From Paractinoplanes abujensis (GTDB lineage: Bacteria > Actinomycetota > Actinomycetes > Mycobacteriales > Micromonosporaceae), in contig NZ_JACHMF010000001.1 in NCBI RefSeq assembly GCF_014204895.1, positions 3,286,001-3,350,000 of the forward strand: a stretch of DNA of 64,000 nucleotides. The letters are read 5' to 3'. The notes beneath the pieces were generated by a model, which saw nothing but the letters and a program-made list of their open reading frames with translations, was not told the DNA's origin and searched no databases. Below, in pieces: positions 1-11,253 of the stretch. Position numbers and translations under genes: made by a program. Numbering within the stretch: the first letter of the stretch is position 1; every line of letters starts with the position of its first letter.

Positions 1-789
1 GTGCTGCACGTGGCGCAGCCGTCGCTGAGCCGCCAGATCCAGCGCCTCGAGGAGCATCTCGGCGTGCGCCTGTTCGACCGCACCCCGCGGGGCAGCCGGC
101 TCACCCCGGCCGGCCGCGCGTTCCTGCCCCGGGCCGAGGCTCTGCTCACCGCCGCGCGGTCCGCCGCCGCGGCGGCGCGCGACGCGGCCGGCCCGGCCGA
201 ACTCACCGTCGGCTACGTGGGCGACCTGGTCGTCACCGAGGCCGTGCGCGGTCTGCGGCGCCGGCACCCGGCGGCCCGGATCCGCACCCGGCACGTGGGT
301 CTGCTGGATGCCCGTGCGCTCACCGATCGGCGGGTGGACGCCCTGGTCACCCGGGCCCCGCTGCCTTACCCGGCCGATCGGCTGCACCTGGCCGACCTCT
401 GGGCCGAGCCCCGCGTGCTGGTCGTCGAGCAGGGCCACCGGCTGGCCGGCAAGGAGTCCGTCCGGGTCGGCGACCTCGCCGGTGAGCCCTTCCCGCTGTG
501 CCCGTCCGCGGTCCCGCCGTGGAACAGCTTCGACCGCCTCGAACCGCGGCCGGACGGTGCGCCGGTGCTCGACGCGCCGTCCGACTACGAGTCCTTCGAG
601 GACAAACTGGACATGGTGGCCGAGGGCCGGGCGGTGCTCGTGCTGGGTCGCAGCGACCGCCGCCCGGCGTTACGCCCGGGTCTGACCACCGTGCCGATCG
701 AGGACGCCGCCCCGTCGCGGGTCGTCCTGGTCACCCGCGCCTCCGACGCCAATCCCCTGATCGCCGACTTCCACGCCCTTCTGCGCTGA
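1..789 (+). CDS. LysR-family transcriptional regulator, 5'-truncated by the window edge
   Basis: The first residues visible are the second half of a LysR winged helix-turn-helix (AQPSLSRQIQRLEEHLGVRLFD), followed by the linker helix and a periplasmic-binding-like effector domain from about residue 65 to the end. Intact family members have about 25-30 residues before the AQPSLS motif, so the GTG at base 1 is an internal codon and the real start lies outside the window. LysR proteins bind DNA as tetramers and respond to small ligands; neither the target nor the ligand can be read here. The gene converges on lon with only 38 bp between the stops. Confidence 0.9.
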   Translation: MLHVAQPSLSRQIQRLEEHLGVRLFDRTPRGSRLTPAGRAFLPRAEALLTAARSAAAAARDAAGPAELTVGYVGDLVVTEAVRGLRRRHPAARIRTRHVGLLDARALTDRRVDALVTRAPLPYPADRLHLADLWAEPRVLVVEQGHRLAGKESVRVGDLAGEPFPLCPSAVPPWNSFDRLEPRPDGAPVLDAPSDYESFEDKLDMVAEGRAVLVLGRSDRRPALRPGLTTVPIEDAAPSRVVLVTRASDANPLIADFHALLR

Positions 790-827
790 CGTCCCGCGGC
801 GCCGCCCCGAGCCTCCGCGGCGTCCTC

Positions 828-3164
<2,337 letters not shown>

Positions 3165-3180
3165 CCGGCACCTCCGAAAG

Positions 3181-3201
3181 GTTGAGTATGAGCGGCTCAA
3201 C
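3181..3201 (-). promoter_or_regulatory. HAIR-like HspR operator upstream of lon
   Basis: GTTGAGT-N7-GCTCAAC lies 17-37 bases before the lon GTG. It matches the HspR-associated inverted repeat (CTTGAGT-N7-ACTCAAG) in arrangement and spacing, with 6 of 7 and 5 of 7 positions kept. The outer bases make a perfect 7-bp repeat (GGTTGAG at 3180, CTCAACC ending 3202). HspR control of lon is established in Streptomyces; its use here is inferred from this site. Confidence 0.65.
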
Positions 3202-3292
3202 CTCGGGGCCTTCGCGGATCTTCCGGCGTTCACTGCGAGCGAACACGAGCGGGCATCGATCCTGGTCAAAACCTCGATGGCCGCCGTTCCGC

Positions 3293-3298
3293 TAGGGT
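3293..3298 (+). promoter_or_regulatory. -10 box for a probable leaderless transcript
   Basis: TAGGGT ends 7 bases before the ATG at 3306. A TAnnnT hexamer at this distance is the usual actinobacterial pattern for transcripts starting at the first base of the start codon. No clear -35 is visible. The site faces away from the lon operator, so the two genes share a short divergent control region of about 140 bp. Confidence 0.45.
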
Positions 3299-3305
3299 GT
3301 CCGCC

Positions 3306-4571
3306 ATGCTGAGCAGACGACTCCGTCTCCCGCTGGTGTTCGCCGCCGCGGCGGTCACTGCGGGTGGCGTCTTCGCCTTCGCCCGCTGGTCACCCGCGGA
3401 AACCAAGCCCGTGAGCAGCACCGCTGCCCCCACGACGGCCGCCGTGACCTCGGCAGCGCCATCACCCTCAGCAACCGTCAGCGTCGCCCCCAGCCTCGGG
3501 CCGGCCGTGTACCTCACCTCGCCGCCGGCGCCGAAAGCGACGGCCGCCGCGGTCAAGGTCGACATCCACGTCGACTGCAAGAAAGGTGACGACGGTAACA
3601 ACGGATCTTTGGCCAAGCCCCTGAGGAGTGTCGACGCCGCGACGTCGCGGTCGCTCGACGCGGGCACGGTCGTCGGGCTGGCCCGCGGGTGCAGCTGGCA
3701 GACGCTGGTCCGGCTCCGTGGCGACGGCACCAAGGCCAAACCGATCAAACTGACCGCGTACGGGTCGGGGGCGCTCCCGGTCATCAACGGCGGCCGGGCC
3801 GACGACGAGAGCGTCGTGCTGCTGTCGGGGGCTTATCAGGTCGTCGAGAACATCCGGGTCACCAACGCGCTGAAGAACGGCATCGTGGTGCACGGCTCGA
3901 ACAGCGGCGTGCGCTCCACCGTGGTCGACGACGCGGGTGTGGGCGTGCAGTTCCGGGCGGCCGACACCTTCGCCGACAAGGTGACCGTGCGCGACCTGCA
4001 CATGATCAAGGACACTCCGGGCGGCGACGACGACTACGGTGCGGTCGGCTTCCTGGTCGAGGCGCACAACGTCGAGATCGGCTACAGCAGCTGCACCGAC
4101 TGCCGGGCCCCGAGCCAGGACTACGGGCACGACGGCGGGTTCGTCGAGGTGTGGAACTACGCCGACAACCTGGACGTGCACCACAGCAAGGGCTCGAACA
4201 CGCAGGGCGTGCTGGAGATCGGCGCCGACCAGCCCGACTCGTCGGCCAACAACATCCGGATCCGCAACAACACGTTCCGCAACGCGCACGGCGGCATGGT
4301 GCTGCACACCGACAACAACTTCGCCATCGCCTCCGCCAAGATCTCCTTCACCGGGAACACCATCTCCAGCACCGGCTCCCAGGACCCGCCCATCCTCGAC
4401 GGCGACCTGAGCCACGTGACGTTCGAGGGCAACACGGTCACCACGGCCAGCTTCGTCGCCCACCGCACGCCGGCCAGCCACCGTTGCAACAGCCTCTACC
4501 TCAAGGGCGGGGCCGAGGTGGGCTACCAGCGGCACAGCACCGAGAAGGTCAACGGCAAGGCCTCCTGCTGA
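3306..4571 (+). CDS. Secreted right-handed beta-helix protein
   Basis: The N-terminus has basic residues followed by a hydrophobic segment (about 8-25) and then a Ser/Thr/Ala/Pro-rich linker to about residue 80, so the protein is exported or membrane-anchored. The rest reads as stacked short beta-strands with Asn ladders (for example NNIRIRNNTF, ISFTGNTISS, VTFEGNTV), typical of pectate-lyase-like parallel beta-helix domains that bind or cut polysaccharide. Cysteines in the helix (DCKKGDD, SSCTDC, HRCN, terminal C) may form disulfides. No catalytic residues can be assigned. ATG 3306 is preferred over GTG 3297 because of the leaderless -10 box. The name is fold-level only. Confidence 0.75.
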   Translation: MLSRRLRLPLVFAAAAVTAGGVFAFARWSPAETKPVSSTAAPTTAAVTSAAPSPSATVSVAPSLGPAVYLTSPPAPKATAAAVKVDIHVDCKKGDDGNNGSLAKPLRSVDAATSRSLDAGTVVGLARGCSWQTLVRLRGDGTKAKPIKLTAYGSGALPVINGGRADDESVVLLSGAYQVVENIRVTNALKNGIVVHGSNSGVRSTVVDDAGVGVQFRAADTFADKVTVRDLHMIKDTPGGDDDYGAVGFLVEAHNVEIGYSSCTDCRAPSQDYGHDGGFVEVWNYADNLDVHHSKGSNTQGVLEIGADQPDSSANNIRIRNNTFRNAHGGMVLHTDNNFAIASAKISFTGNTISSTGSQDPPILDGDLSHVTFEGNTVTTASFVAHRTPASHRCNSLYLKGGAEVGYQRHSTEKVNGKASC

Positions 4572-4658
4572 CCGTCCCGCGATCAGCGCGACACAGCAGC
4601 AGGCCGCAAGCCGTAGCGAAATAACTACTCTCGGTCACAGGGCTGCCGAAAGTAGGAC

Positions 4659-7289
4659 GTGTCCTCCGCGCCCGGCTCCCCGCCGATCTTCGCCGATCGG
4701 GCGTTCCAGGCTGCCACCGCACTGTCGGTCGTCAATCTGATCGCGTTCTTCGCGCAGGAGGTCGCGGGACCGTTGTGGCCCGCGCCGGTGAACTGGCTGC
4801 CGATGATCGCCATCATCGGGCTGACCCAGCTGCTGTGCCGGCGGGTGCAGACCGACCCGGCCGCCGCGCCCGTGGTCCAGCGGTACTGGCGCAAGATCGA
4901 AATCGGGACCTGGCTGTTCACCGGCGTCGCGGTGCTGCGGATCACGGCCGAGCTGGGCGCCGCCGTCTGGGTGGTGCCGGTCTCGGTGGCGCTGCACATC
5001 GTAGGCGGCGTCATGCTCACCGCGCCGCTGATCGGCCTGCCGGTCAGCGCCCGCAGCCGCGCCCGCAAGATCGGCGTGTGGCTCGACCTGGGCACGCTGT
5101 CGGCCGCGGCCGGGCTGCTGATCTGGCACTTCGCGGCGTCGCAGCAGTTCGCCGGCGGCACCGTCACGCCGGCCCGCGTGCTGGCCGCGGTCGTCATCAT
5201 GGGCGCCGGCCTCAACGGCGTCTACCTGGCGGCCCGGGTCGTGCTGTCGGGCGTCGACTCGTTCGCCCGGCGCGGGCTCAACTGGATCGGCGCGTCGGCG
5301 GTGATCGGAGGGCTCGGCTCGGCGATCGCCTTCCTCGACCCCCGGGAGTCCGTCGTCAACCTGCTCGTGCTGGTGCTGCCGCTGGCCGCCTGGACGGCCG
5401 CGGTCGGCGCCCGGGTGCAGGTGGTGGACAGCGCGGCCGGTGGCCGTCCGCGGCGGGCGCGGCGCGGTTACAACCTGATGCCGTACGTGGCCATCGCCGC
5501 GGTCGACGCGATGGTGGTCTATCACGACGTCCGGGGCACCGGCGACGGCATGCTGATCGACGGTGTCGCGGTCACGCTCACCGTGATCGTGGTGGTGCGT
5601 CAGCTGATCGCGTTCCGGCAGAACGATGCCTTGCTGGCCCGGATCGGGGTGCAGGAGGAGCGGTTCCGCCGGCTCGTGCAGAACTCCACCGACCTGGTCA
5701 CGATCGCCGCGCCCGACGGCACGGTCACCTACGCCAGCCCGGCCGCGCAGAACGTGCTCGGCGTCCACCCCGACGACCTGGTCGGCACCGACCTGACACC
5801 CCTGATGCACCCCGAGGACGTGACCGTCCGCCGGCAGTTCGAGGCGTTGGTGGCCGAGCCCGGCCGGACCGCGACGTTCCAGTTCCGCCTGCGGCACGCC
5901 GACGGGACGTACCGGTGGCTCGAGACGATCGTGGCCAACCTGACCCACGAGCCCGCCGTAGCCGGTGTCGTCAGCAACGCGCGCGACATCACCGAGACCC
6001 GGTCGGTGCAGGAGCGGCTCAGCTACGAGGCCAGCCACGACATGCTGACCGGCCTGGCCAACCGCACGCTGTTCGGCGATCGGGTCGCGGCCGCGGTGGC
6101 CGGCGCCGGCCCGGAGCAGCCGGTCAGCATCGTGCTGGTCGACCTGGACGACTTCAAGATCGTCAACGACACCCTGGGCCACGCCACCGGCGACGCCCTG
6201 CTCGTGCACGTGGCCGGACGGATGCAGGCCGGCGTGCGACCGGCCGACACGGTGGCCCGGCTGGGCGGCGACGAGTTCGCCATCCTCTTCGACGGGCTGG
6301 CCGGGGCCGACGTCGACCAGGTGCTGACCCGGATCGCCGCCGGCCTGCTGGAACCGGCGGTGGTCGACGGCGAGCCGATGACCGTGCGGGCCAGCTTCGG
6401 CGTGGTCGACGGGCACGGCGGGGACGACGCGGGCGACCTGCTGCGCCGGGCCGACATCGCCATGTACGCGGCCAAGGAGCGCGGCGACGGCGGCTACGAG
6501 CGCTACCGCGCGGGCATGGAGGCGCGCGGCGCCGAACTCAACCGGCGGGCCACCGCCCTGCGTACGGCCATCCTCGCCGATCAGATGGTGGTGTACTTCC
6601 AGCCGGTGGTCACGCTGCCGGACGGCCGGATCACCGGCGCCGAGGCCCTCGTGCGCTGGCAGCACCCCGACGAGGGCCTGGTCGGCCCGGGCGCCTTCAT
6701 CGAGACCGCCGAACGGTCCGGCCTGATCGTGACGCTCGGCACCTGGGTGCTGCGCGCCGCCACCCGCGAGGCCGCGACCTGGCCGGGCGAGCTCACCGTG
6801 TCGGTCAACGTCTCGGCCCGGCAGCTGCGCGACGCCGGCTTCCCCGACGTGGTGGCGGCCGCGCTGCGCGACAGCGGACTGCCCCCGCACCGCCTCACCG
6901 TCGAGATCACCGAGTCGGTCGCGGTCGGTGGCGGCGCCACCGCGGAGAACCTGCAGGGCCTGCGCGACCTCGGCGTACGGCTGTCGCTGGACGACTTCGG
7001 CACCGGCGCATCGACGCTCAGCCTGCTCGCCACATGCCCGGTGCACCAGATCAAACTGGACCGCTCGTTCGTGCCCGGGAGCGGCGGCTCGGACGCCATC
7101 GCCGACGCCGTGGCCCAGATGGCGCGGGCCTTCGCCGTACAGGCGGTGGCCGAGGGCATCGAGACCGCGGAGCAGGCAACCCGGATGGCCGCCCTCGGCT
7201 ACGACCGCGCCCAGGGCTTCCACTTCGCCCGCCCGATGAGCGGGCCCGACCTGAGCGCCCGGCTCCGCTCACAGGTCGCCGTGGCGTGA
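4659..7289 (+). CDS. Membrane-bound PAS-GGDEF-EAL cyclic-di-GMP enzyme
   Basis: An 876-residue protein with 8-9 predicted membrane segments in roughly the first 320 residues, a PAS sensor domain (about 330-440, DGTVTYASPAAQNVLG), an intact GGDEF active site (residues 536-540) and an intact EAL motif (662-664) followed by DDFGTG. It should make and/or break cyclic-di-GMP; both catalytic signatures are kept, so which activity dominates is open. No RxxD inhibitory site is obvious. The GTG start at 4659 follows an AGTAGGA sequence. It stands alone between the beta-helix gene and the convergent kinase gene, 12 bp from its stop. Confidence 0.95.
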   Translation: MSSAPGSPPIFADRAFQAATALSVVNLIAFFAQEVAGPLWPAPVNWLPMIAIIGLTQLLCRRVQTDPAAAPVVQRYWRKIEIGTWLFTGVAVLRITAELGAAVWVVPVSVALHIVGGVMLTAPLIGLPVSARSRARKIGVWLDLGTLSAAAGLLIWHFAASQQFAGGTVTPARVLAAVVIMGAGLNGVYLAARVVLSGVDSFARRGLNWIGASAVIGGLGSAIAFLDPRESVVNLLVLVLPLAAWTAAVGARVQVVDSAAGGRPRRARRGYNLMPYVAIAAVDAMVVYHDVRGTGDGMLIDGVAVTLTVIVVVRQLIAFRQNDALLARIGVQEERFRRLVQNSTDLVTIAAPDGTVTYASPAAQNVLGVHPDDLVGTDLTPLMHPEDVTVRRQFEALVAEPGRTATFQFRLRHADGTYRWLETIVANLTHEPAVAGVVSNARDITETRSVQERLSYEASHDMLTGLANRTLFGDRVAAAVAGAGPEQPVSIVLVDLDDFKIVNDTLGHATGDALLVHVAGRMQAGVRPADTVARLGGDEFAILFDGLAGADVDQVLTRIAAGLLEPAVVDGEPMTVRASFGVVDGHGGDDAGDLLRRADIAMYAAKERGDGGYERYRAGMEARGAELNRRATALRTAILADQMVVYFQPVVTLPDGRITGAEALVRWQHPDEGLVGPGAFIETAERSGLIVTLGTWVLRAATREAATWPGELTVSVNVSARQLRDAGFPDVVAAALRDSGLPPHRLTVEITESVAVGGGATAENLQGLRDLGVRLSLDDFGTGASTLSLLATCPVHQIKLDRSFVPGSGGSDAIADAVAQMARAFAVQAVAEGIETAEQATRMAALGYDRAQGFHFARPMSGPDLSARLRSQVAVA

Positions 7290-7301
7290 CCCGGGGCCGC
7301 C

Positions 7302-8309
7302 TCAGGCCGCGGGCAGGCGCACCTCGAACCGGCAGCCGGCGCCGTGGTTGCGCACCTTGACCCGGCCCCCGTGCGCCTCGACCAGCCCACGCACGATGGC
7401 CAGGCCCAGCCCACCCCCGGCGCCGCGGTCCGGGGTGCGGGCCCGCTCACCGCGGAAGGCCACGTCGAAGACCCGGCGCAGATCGTCGTCGGGGATGCCG
7501 CCGCAGGTGTCCGAGACCGCCAGCCACACGTCGTCGGCGTCGCGGCCCGCGTCGACCTGCACGGTGCCGTCCTCGGGGGTGTAGTGCACCGCGTTGATCA
7601 GCAGATTGCTCACGACCCGGGCCAGCTCCCGCTCCCCCGCCCGCACCCGCGGCCAGCCGGTCTCCGCGGCCAGCAGGGTGATCCGCCGGCCCGCGGCCAG
7701 GGGCGCGACGCCGGCCAGGGCGTCCGAGACCACCTCGCGCAGCGGGACGACCGTCGGCGCCAGGCGCAGGGTGCCCGCGTTGATCCGGGACAGCTCGAAC
7801 AGGTCGTCGACGAGCTGGGTCAGCCGGTCGGTGCCGGTCCGGATCCGCCGGTGGTACTCACCCACGGTCGCCGGGTCGCGCACGACCCCGTCCTCGAGGG
7901 CCTCGGCCATCGCCCGCAGCCCGGCCAGCGGCGTCCGCAGATCGTGCGAGACCCACGCGACCAGCTCGCGGCGGCCCGCCTCGAGGCGCCGTTCCCGGTC
8001 GCGGGCCTCCTGCGCCCAGACCGCCGCGACGGCCAGCCGCCGGCCGAACGTCACCCCGACCGCGAGGCTGACCACGGCCGCGGCGGTCACCGTGACCAGC
8101 ACCACCTGCAGGTCGTGGGCGGACAGGAACATCGCCCGGGCGACCGCGGCCACGCCGGCGGCCACCGCGACGACCGTGATCACCAGCAGCGCGACCACGT
8201 GCACCAGGATCGAGCGGTCGCGCAGCAGGCGCAGCGCACCGGCCCCGGCCACGCTCACCAGGCCCCCCGCCGCAAGGGCGTACAGGCCGATCAGCACCAT
8301 GTCCCTCAC
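7302..8309 (-). CDS. Sensor histidine kinase of an OmpR-type two-component pair
   Basis: A 335-residue kinase: about four membrane segments in the first 110 residues with almost no extracytoplasmic sensor, a HisKA dimerisation helix with the phospho-acceptor histidine in WVSHDLRTPLAGL, then a HATPase domain with N box (INAVHYTPEDG) and G box (GGGLGLAIV). The GTG at 8309 overlaps the regulator stop in a GTGA arrangement and has GGAGG about 10 bases upstream; ATG 8300 is the alternative. It is the last gene of the minus-strand arm that begins at the glycosyltransferase at 12619, so it probably senses an envelope state linked to that locus (inference). Confidence 0.93.
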   Translation of the reverse strand: MRDMVLIGLYALAAGGLVSVAGAGALRLLRDRSILVHVVALLVITVVAVAAGVAAVARAMFLSAHDLQVVLVTVTAAAVVSLAVGVTFGRRLAVAAVWAQEARDRERRLEAGRRELVAWVSHDLRTPLAGLRAMAEALEDGVVRDPATVGEYHRRIRTGTDRLTQLVDDLFELSRINAGTLRLAPTVVPLREVVSDALAGVAPLAAGRRITLLAAETGWPRVRAGERELARVVSNLLINAVHYTPEDGTVQVDAGRDADDVWLAVSDTCGGIPDDDLRRVFDVAFRGERARTPDRGAGGGLGLAIVRGLVEAHGGRVKVRNHGAGCRFEVRLPAA

Positions 8310-9019
8310 CGGGAGCCGGCCTCCGCCTCGTACCGGTAACCGATGCCCCACACGGTGAGGATGCGGCGCGGGGCGGCCGGATCGTCCTCGATCTTCTCGC
8401 GCAACCGGCGCACGTGCACGGTGACTGTCGACTGGTCGCCGATCTGCCAGCCCCACACCTTGCCGAGCAGGTCGGCGCGCGACCAGGCCCGCCCCGGGTG
8501 CCGCAGGAGGAACTCCAGCAGATCGAACTCACGCACGGTGAGCTGCAACCGCTCGCCTCCCAGCCAGGCGACCCGGCGGGCGGTGTCGGCGGTCAGGTCG
8601 CCGTCGTGGAAGATCGCGGCGGGTTCCGGTTCCGCGGGCGGCGTCCCGGCCCGGCGCAGCACCGAGCGGATGCGCAGCACCAGCTCGCGGGGCGAGAACG
8701 GCTTGGTGACGTAGTCGTCGGCGCCGATCTCGAGCCCGAGCACCCGGTCGGCCTCCTCCCCCAGCGCGGTCAGCATGACCACCGGCAGGTCCGGCTGGTC
8801 GTGGCGCAGGCGCCGGCACACCTCGAGGCCGTCCAGGCCCGGCATCATCACGTCGAGGACCACGAGGTCGGGCCGTTCGGCGGCCACCGCGGCCAGGGCG
8901 GCGGACCCGTCGGCGGCCAGGCGCACCCGGCAGCCGGACTGTTCCAGATAGCGGCGCACGACGTCGCTGACCGTCGGGTCGTCGTCGACGACCAGCACCT
9001 GATGTTCCACCTCGCCCAC
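8306..9019 (-). CDS. OmpR/PhoB-family response regulator
   Basis: The receiver domain has the acidic pair (VVDDD), phospho-acceptor Asp in VVLDVMMPGLDG and the switch lysine in DYVTKPFSPREL; the C-terminal winged helix ends in the usual WGIGYRYE strand region. It is the cognate partner of the overlapping kinase. The start is either GTG 9019 or GTG 9010; the longer form is given. Three CTTAC direct repeats spaced by whole helical turns in the divergent promoter at 12655-12711 are a reasonable candidate target, but that is inference. Confidence 0.94.
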   Translation of the reverse strand: MGEVEHQVLVVDDDPTVSDVVRRYLEQSGCRVRLAADGSAALAAVAAERPDLVVLDVMMPGLDGLEVCRRLRHDQPDLPVVMLTALGEEADRVLGLEIGADDYVTKPFSPRELVLRIRSVLRRAGTPPAEPEPAAIFHDGDLTADTARRVAWLGGERLQLTVREFDLLEFLLRHPGRAWSRADLLGKVWGWQIGDQSTVTVHVRRLREKIEDDPAAPRRILTVWGIGYRYEAEAGSR

Positions 9020-9020
9020 G

Positions 9021-9404
9021 CTACCGATCGTCGTCGCCCCCGGGTCTTTCCAACCTCTTACGGCTTCGCCGGTACCACCCGGTCAGCGCGGCGGCGACGG
9101 CGACACCGGCCAGCACGGCGAGCAGGTTGCGCCCGTAGTCGAGCGGCAGCACCGACGGGTTGCCGGCCGGGCGTCCCCCCAGCACCAAAGGCACCCCCAC
9201 GACCAGCAGCGACGCGGCCACGAGAGCGGCGACGCGGGCGATCGCCGGTTTGAGCAGAGCGCCGGCCACGAGCACGATCGGCATCCACACCAGGTCGTGC
9301 GCCACGACCAGCACGGCCAGGAACAGCAGCACTCCCGGCTCTGTCACAACACCCCCGATCCCGTACGCCGTCACGAGCACCCCGAGACCGATCAGCGCGC
9401 GCAC
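9021..9404 (-). CDS. Small integral membrane protein of unknown function
   Basis: A 127-residue protein with four hydrophobic segments and an Arg/Lys-rich tail (WYRRSRKRLERPGG). The GTG at 9404 has a very good GGGAGGAG ribosome site and overlaps the end of the oxidoreductase gene by 13 bp, so translation is probably coupled. An upstream in-frame start at 9437 lacks a ribosome site. Its 3' end is one base from the regulator gene. No family was recognised; the position suggests a partner of the membrane oxidoreductase or the two-component system. Confidence 0.7.
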   Translation of the reverse strand: MRALIGLGVLVTAYGIGGVVTEPGVLLFLAVLVVAHDLVWMPIVLVAGALLKPAIARVAALVAASLLVVGVPLVLGGRPAGNPSVLPLDYGRNLLAVLAGVAVAAALTGWYRRSRKRLERPGGDDDR

Positions 9405-10639
9405 GGCTCCTCCCGTACGGTCAGACGACCCACCCATTTCGTCTGGAGCACACCCGGCCGGTTCGGGGCGATCAGCCGCGCCGGGAAGCCGTGGTCGCGG
9501 TCCAGCACCGCGCCGTTGAGCCGCAGGGCGATCAGCGTCAGAGGGTCACGGGTGTGCGGGCCGGCCACCGTGGAGGCCCGGTAGCGGCCGGCCGTCTCGA
9601 GCGACTCGACCAGCACGGTGGCGCGCCGCGGGTCGGCGCCGGCCAGCTCGACCAGGTCGGCCAGCCGCACGCCGGACCAGGTCGCGTCCGCGCTCCACCC
9701 CTCGACGCAGGTGATCGGCAGGCCGGCGGTGTGCTGCGGCAGGGCGTACAGGGCGGTCAGGTCCAGGTCGAACGTCCCGCCCGGCCCGGTCACCGACAGC
9801 CGGTAGGTCCCGGCGCCGACCGCCGACGTGCCCGCGGCCGCGGCCGTCCGGTTGACCGGCAGGCCCTGCGGCCCGCGGTCCGGCCGGCGGGGTGCGAGAA
9901 CCGCGATCCCGCGGAGCGGCCGCCACGTCTGCCCGGCGGTGGTCAAGGTGATCAGCCCGATCGCCCCGCCGACCCCGGCGAGAAGTTGCCGTCGTCGCTC
10001 CGCCGGCGGTCGCGGACGCCGCAAAGCCTCCCGGACCACCGGTAGCTGCACGCCGATGTGGACGAGCAGGGCACCGGCCACAAGCCACGCGACCCGGTAG
10101 TGGCCGGTGGTGAAGAAGAACGGCATGGGTGCGTACCAGTGCGCGACGTTGAGAACGCCGCTGATCACCTGGAACAGGGCGGCCGCCACGAGCAGGGCGA
10201 CACCGGCCCGTTCGGCGGCGTGGGCCGGGGAACGCACCGGCGGCCAGGCGAACAGCCGCGGATAGACCGACCACAGCTTCACCCCGAGCAGCGGCACGCA
10301 GGCCAGCCCGGCGGCGACGTGCACGCCCTGGGTCACCCGGTAGAGCCCGGCCGGGCGCGACGGCCACCAGAACCAGCCGGGCGGGTGCTGCACGAGATGG
10401 CTGAGCAGCCCGGTGCCGAAGCAGACGCCGAACGCCACACCCAGCGCGATCCCGAGCAGGCTGGTCAGCCGGGCCGACCGCAACGGCGAGGGGAACGCCC
10501 CGGGGCGCAGCGGGCCCCGGCGCAGGCGTTCGGGCGGGGCCGGCAGAGGCGCGAACCACCAGTGGGCCAGCCGTCCCCTCGTACGATCACTCGTTGGTTG
10601 CGCGGCCTCACTCACCGGCTTGTCAGGGTGGCGAACCAT
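9392..10639 (-). CDS. Membrane molybdopterin-dependent oxidoreductase (sulfite-oxidase fold) with fused cytochrome-b-like domain
   Basis: The 415-residue protein has a first half with about five membrane helices carrying histidines suited to haem (SHLVQH, QGVHVAAG, TTGHYRVAW, LLVHIG), and a second half resembling the sulfite oxidase/YedY molybdopterin domain, including the candidate molybdenum-ligating cysteine in ITCVEGWS. It probably passes electrons between a quinone or haem and an external substrate; the substrate is unknown. ATG 10639 has GGAGGCGG upstream and lies inside the end of the methyltransferase gene. Fusion of the two modules in one chain is typical of actinobacterial members. 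Confidence 0.85.
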   Translation of the reverse strand: MVRHPDKPVSEAAQPTSDRTRGRLAHWWFAPLPAPPERLRRGPLRPGAFPSPLRSARLTSLLGIALGVAFGVCFGTGLLSHLVQHPPGWFWWPSRPAGLYRVTQGVHVAAGLACVPLLGVKLWSVYPRLFAWPPVRSPAHAAERAGVALLVAAALFQVISGVLNVAHWYAPMPFFFTTGHYRVAWLVAGALLVHIGVQLPVVREALRRPRPPAERRRQLLAGVGGAIGLITLTTAGQTWRPLRGIAVLAPRRPDRGPQGLPVNRTAAAAGTSAVGAGTYRLSVTGPGGTFDLDLTALYALPQHTAGLPITCVEGWSADATWSGVRLADLVELAGADPRRATVLVESLETAGRYRASTVAGPHTRDPLTLIALRLNGAVLDRDHGFPARLIAPNRPGVLQTKWVGRLTVREEPCAR

Positions 10640-11253
10640 CGTCCCGCCTCCGTTCGTACGTCGAGCACCCGTAGCCCGGCCTCCGCGGCCGGTCGGGCCA
10701 GATCGTCGGCGGGGACCGCGGCCCAGGCCAGCTCGGCCCCGCTGCCGTCGGCCGTGTGCACCCGGGTCGTGCCGGACCAGCTCGGGCTGCCGGGCGGTCC
10801 GAGCTCGGCGTGGAGGCGCCCGGCCGGGGCCAGCAACCGGCGGCACCGCCGCAGGAGCCGGACCGGGTCGCCGCCGATGCCCACGTTGCCGTCGGCCAGC
10901 AGCACGTCGTGCCACCGCCCGAGGCCCGGCACGGGACCGAAGACGTCACGCCGCAGCGCCGCGGCGCCCCGCCTGCGGGTCAGGCGTACCGCCTGCTCGC
11001 TTACGTCGATGCCGAGCGCACTGCGGCCCGCCGCGGCCAGCGCGCCCACCAGCCGGCCCGGCCCGCAGCCCACGTCGAGCACCGGGCCCGCACAACGAGC
11101 CACCAGCGCGGCGTCCCCCGGCAGCTCGTCGCGGCACCACGCGGCCGGATCGAACGGGTGCAGCTCGCCGAGGGGGTTGCGGACGGCGAAAGCGGCGGCC
11201 CGGCCGGTGGCCGCCCGTCGCAGCGCCGCGTCGAAGAGGGCAGCGCCGGTCAT
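10612..11253 (-). CDS. SAM-dependent class I methyltransferase
   Basis: The 213-residue protein has the SAM-binding motif I VLDVGCGPGRLVGAL and the acidic motif II residue in LGIDVSEQAV, followed by a Rossmann-fold core. The ATG overlaps the upstream stop as ATGA, and the end overlaps the oxidoreductase start, so the genes are translationally coupled. The acceptor is unknown; the setting between glycosyltransferase-type genes and a membrane oxidoreductase suggests a glycan, lipid or polyprenyl intermediate. Confidence 0.88.
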   Translation of the reverse strand: MTGAALFDAALRRAATGRAAAFAVRNPLGELHPFDPAAWCRDELPGDAALVARCAGPVLDVGCGPGRLVGALAAAGRSALGIDVSEQAVRLTRRRGAAALRRDVFGPVPGLGRWHDVLLADGNVGIGGDPVRLLRRCRRLLAPAGRLHAELGPPGSPSWSGTTRVHTADGSGAELAWAAVPADDLARPAAEAGLRVLDVRTEAGRWFATLTSR

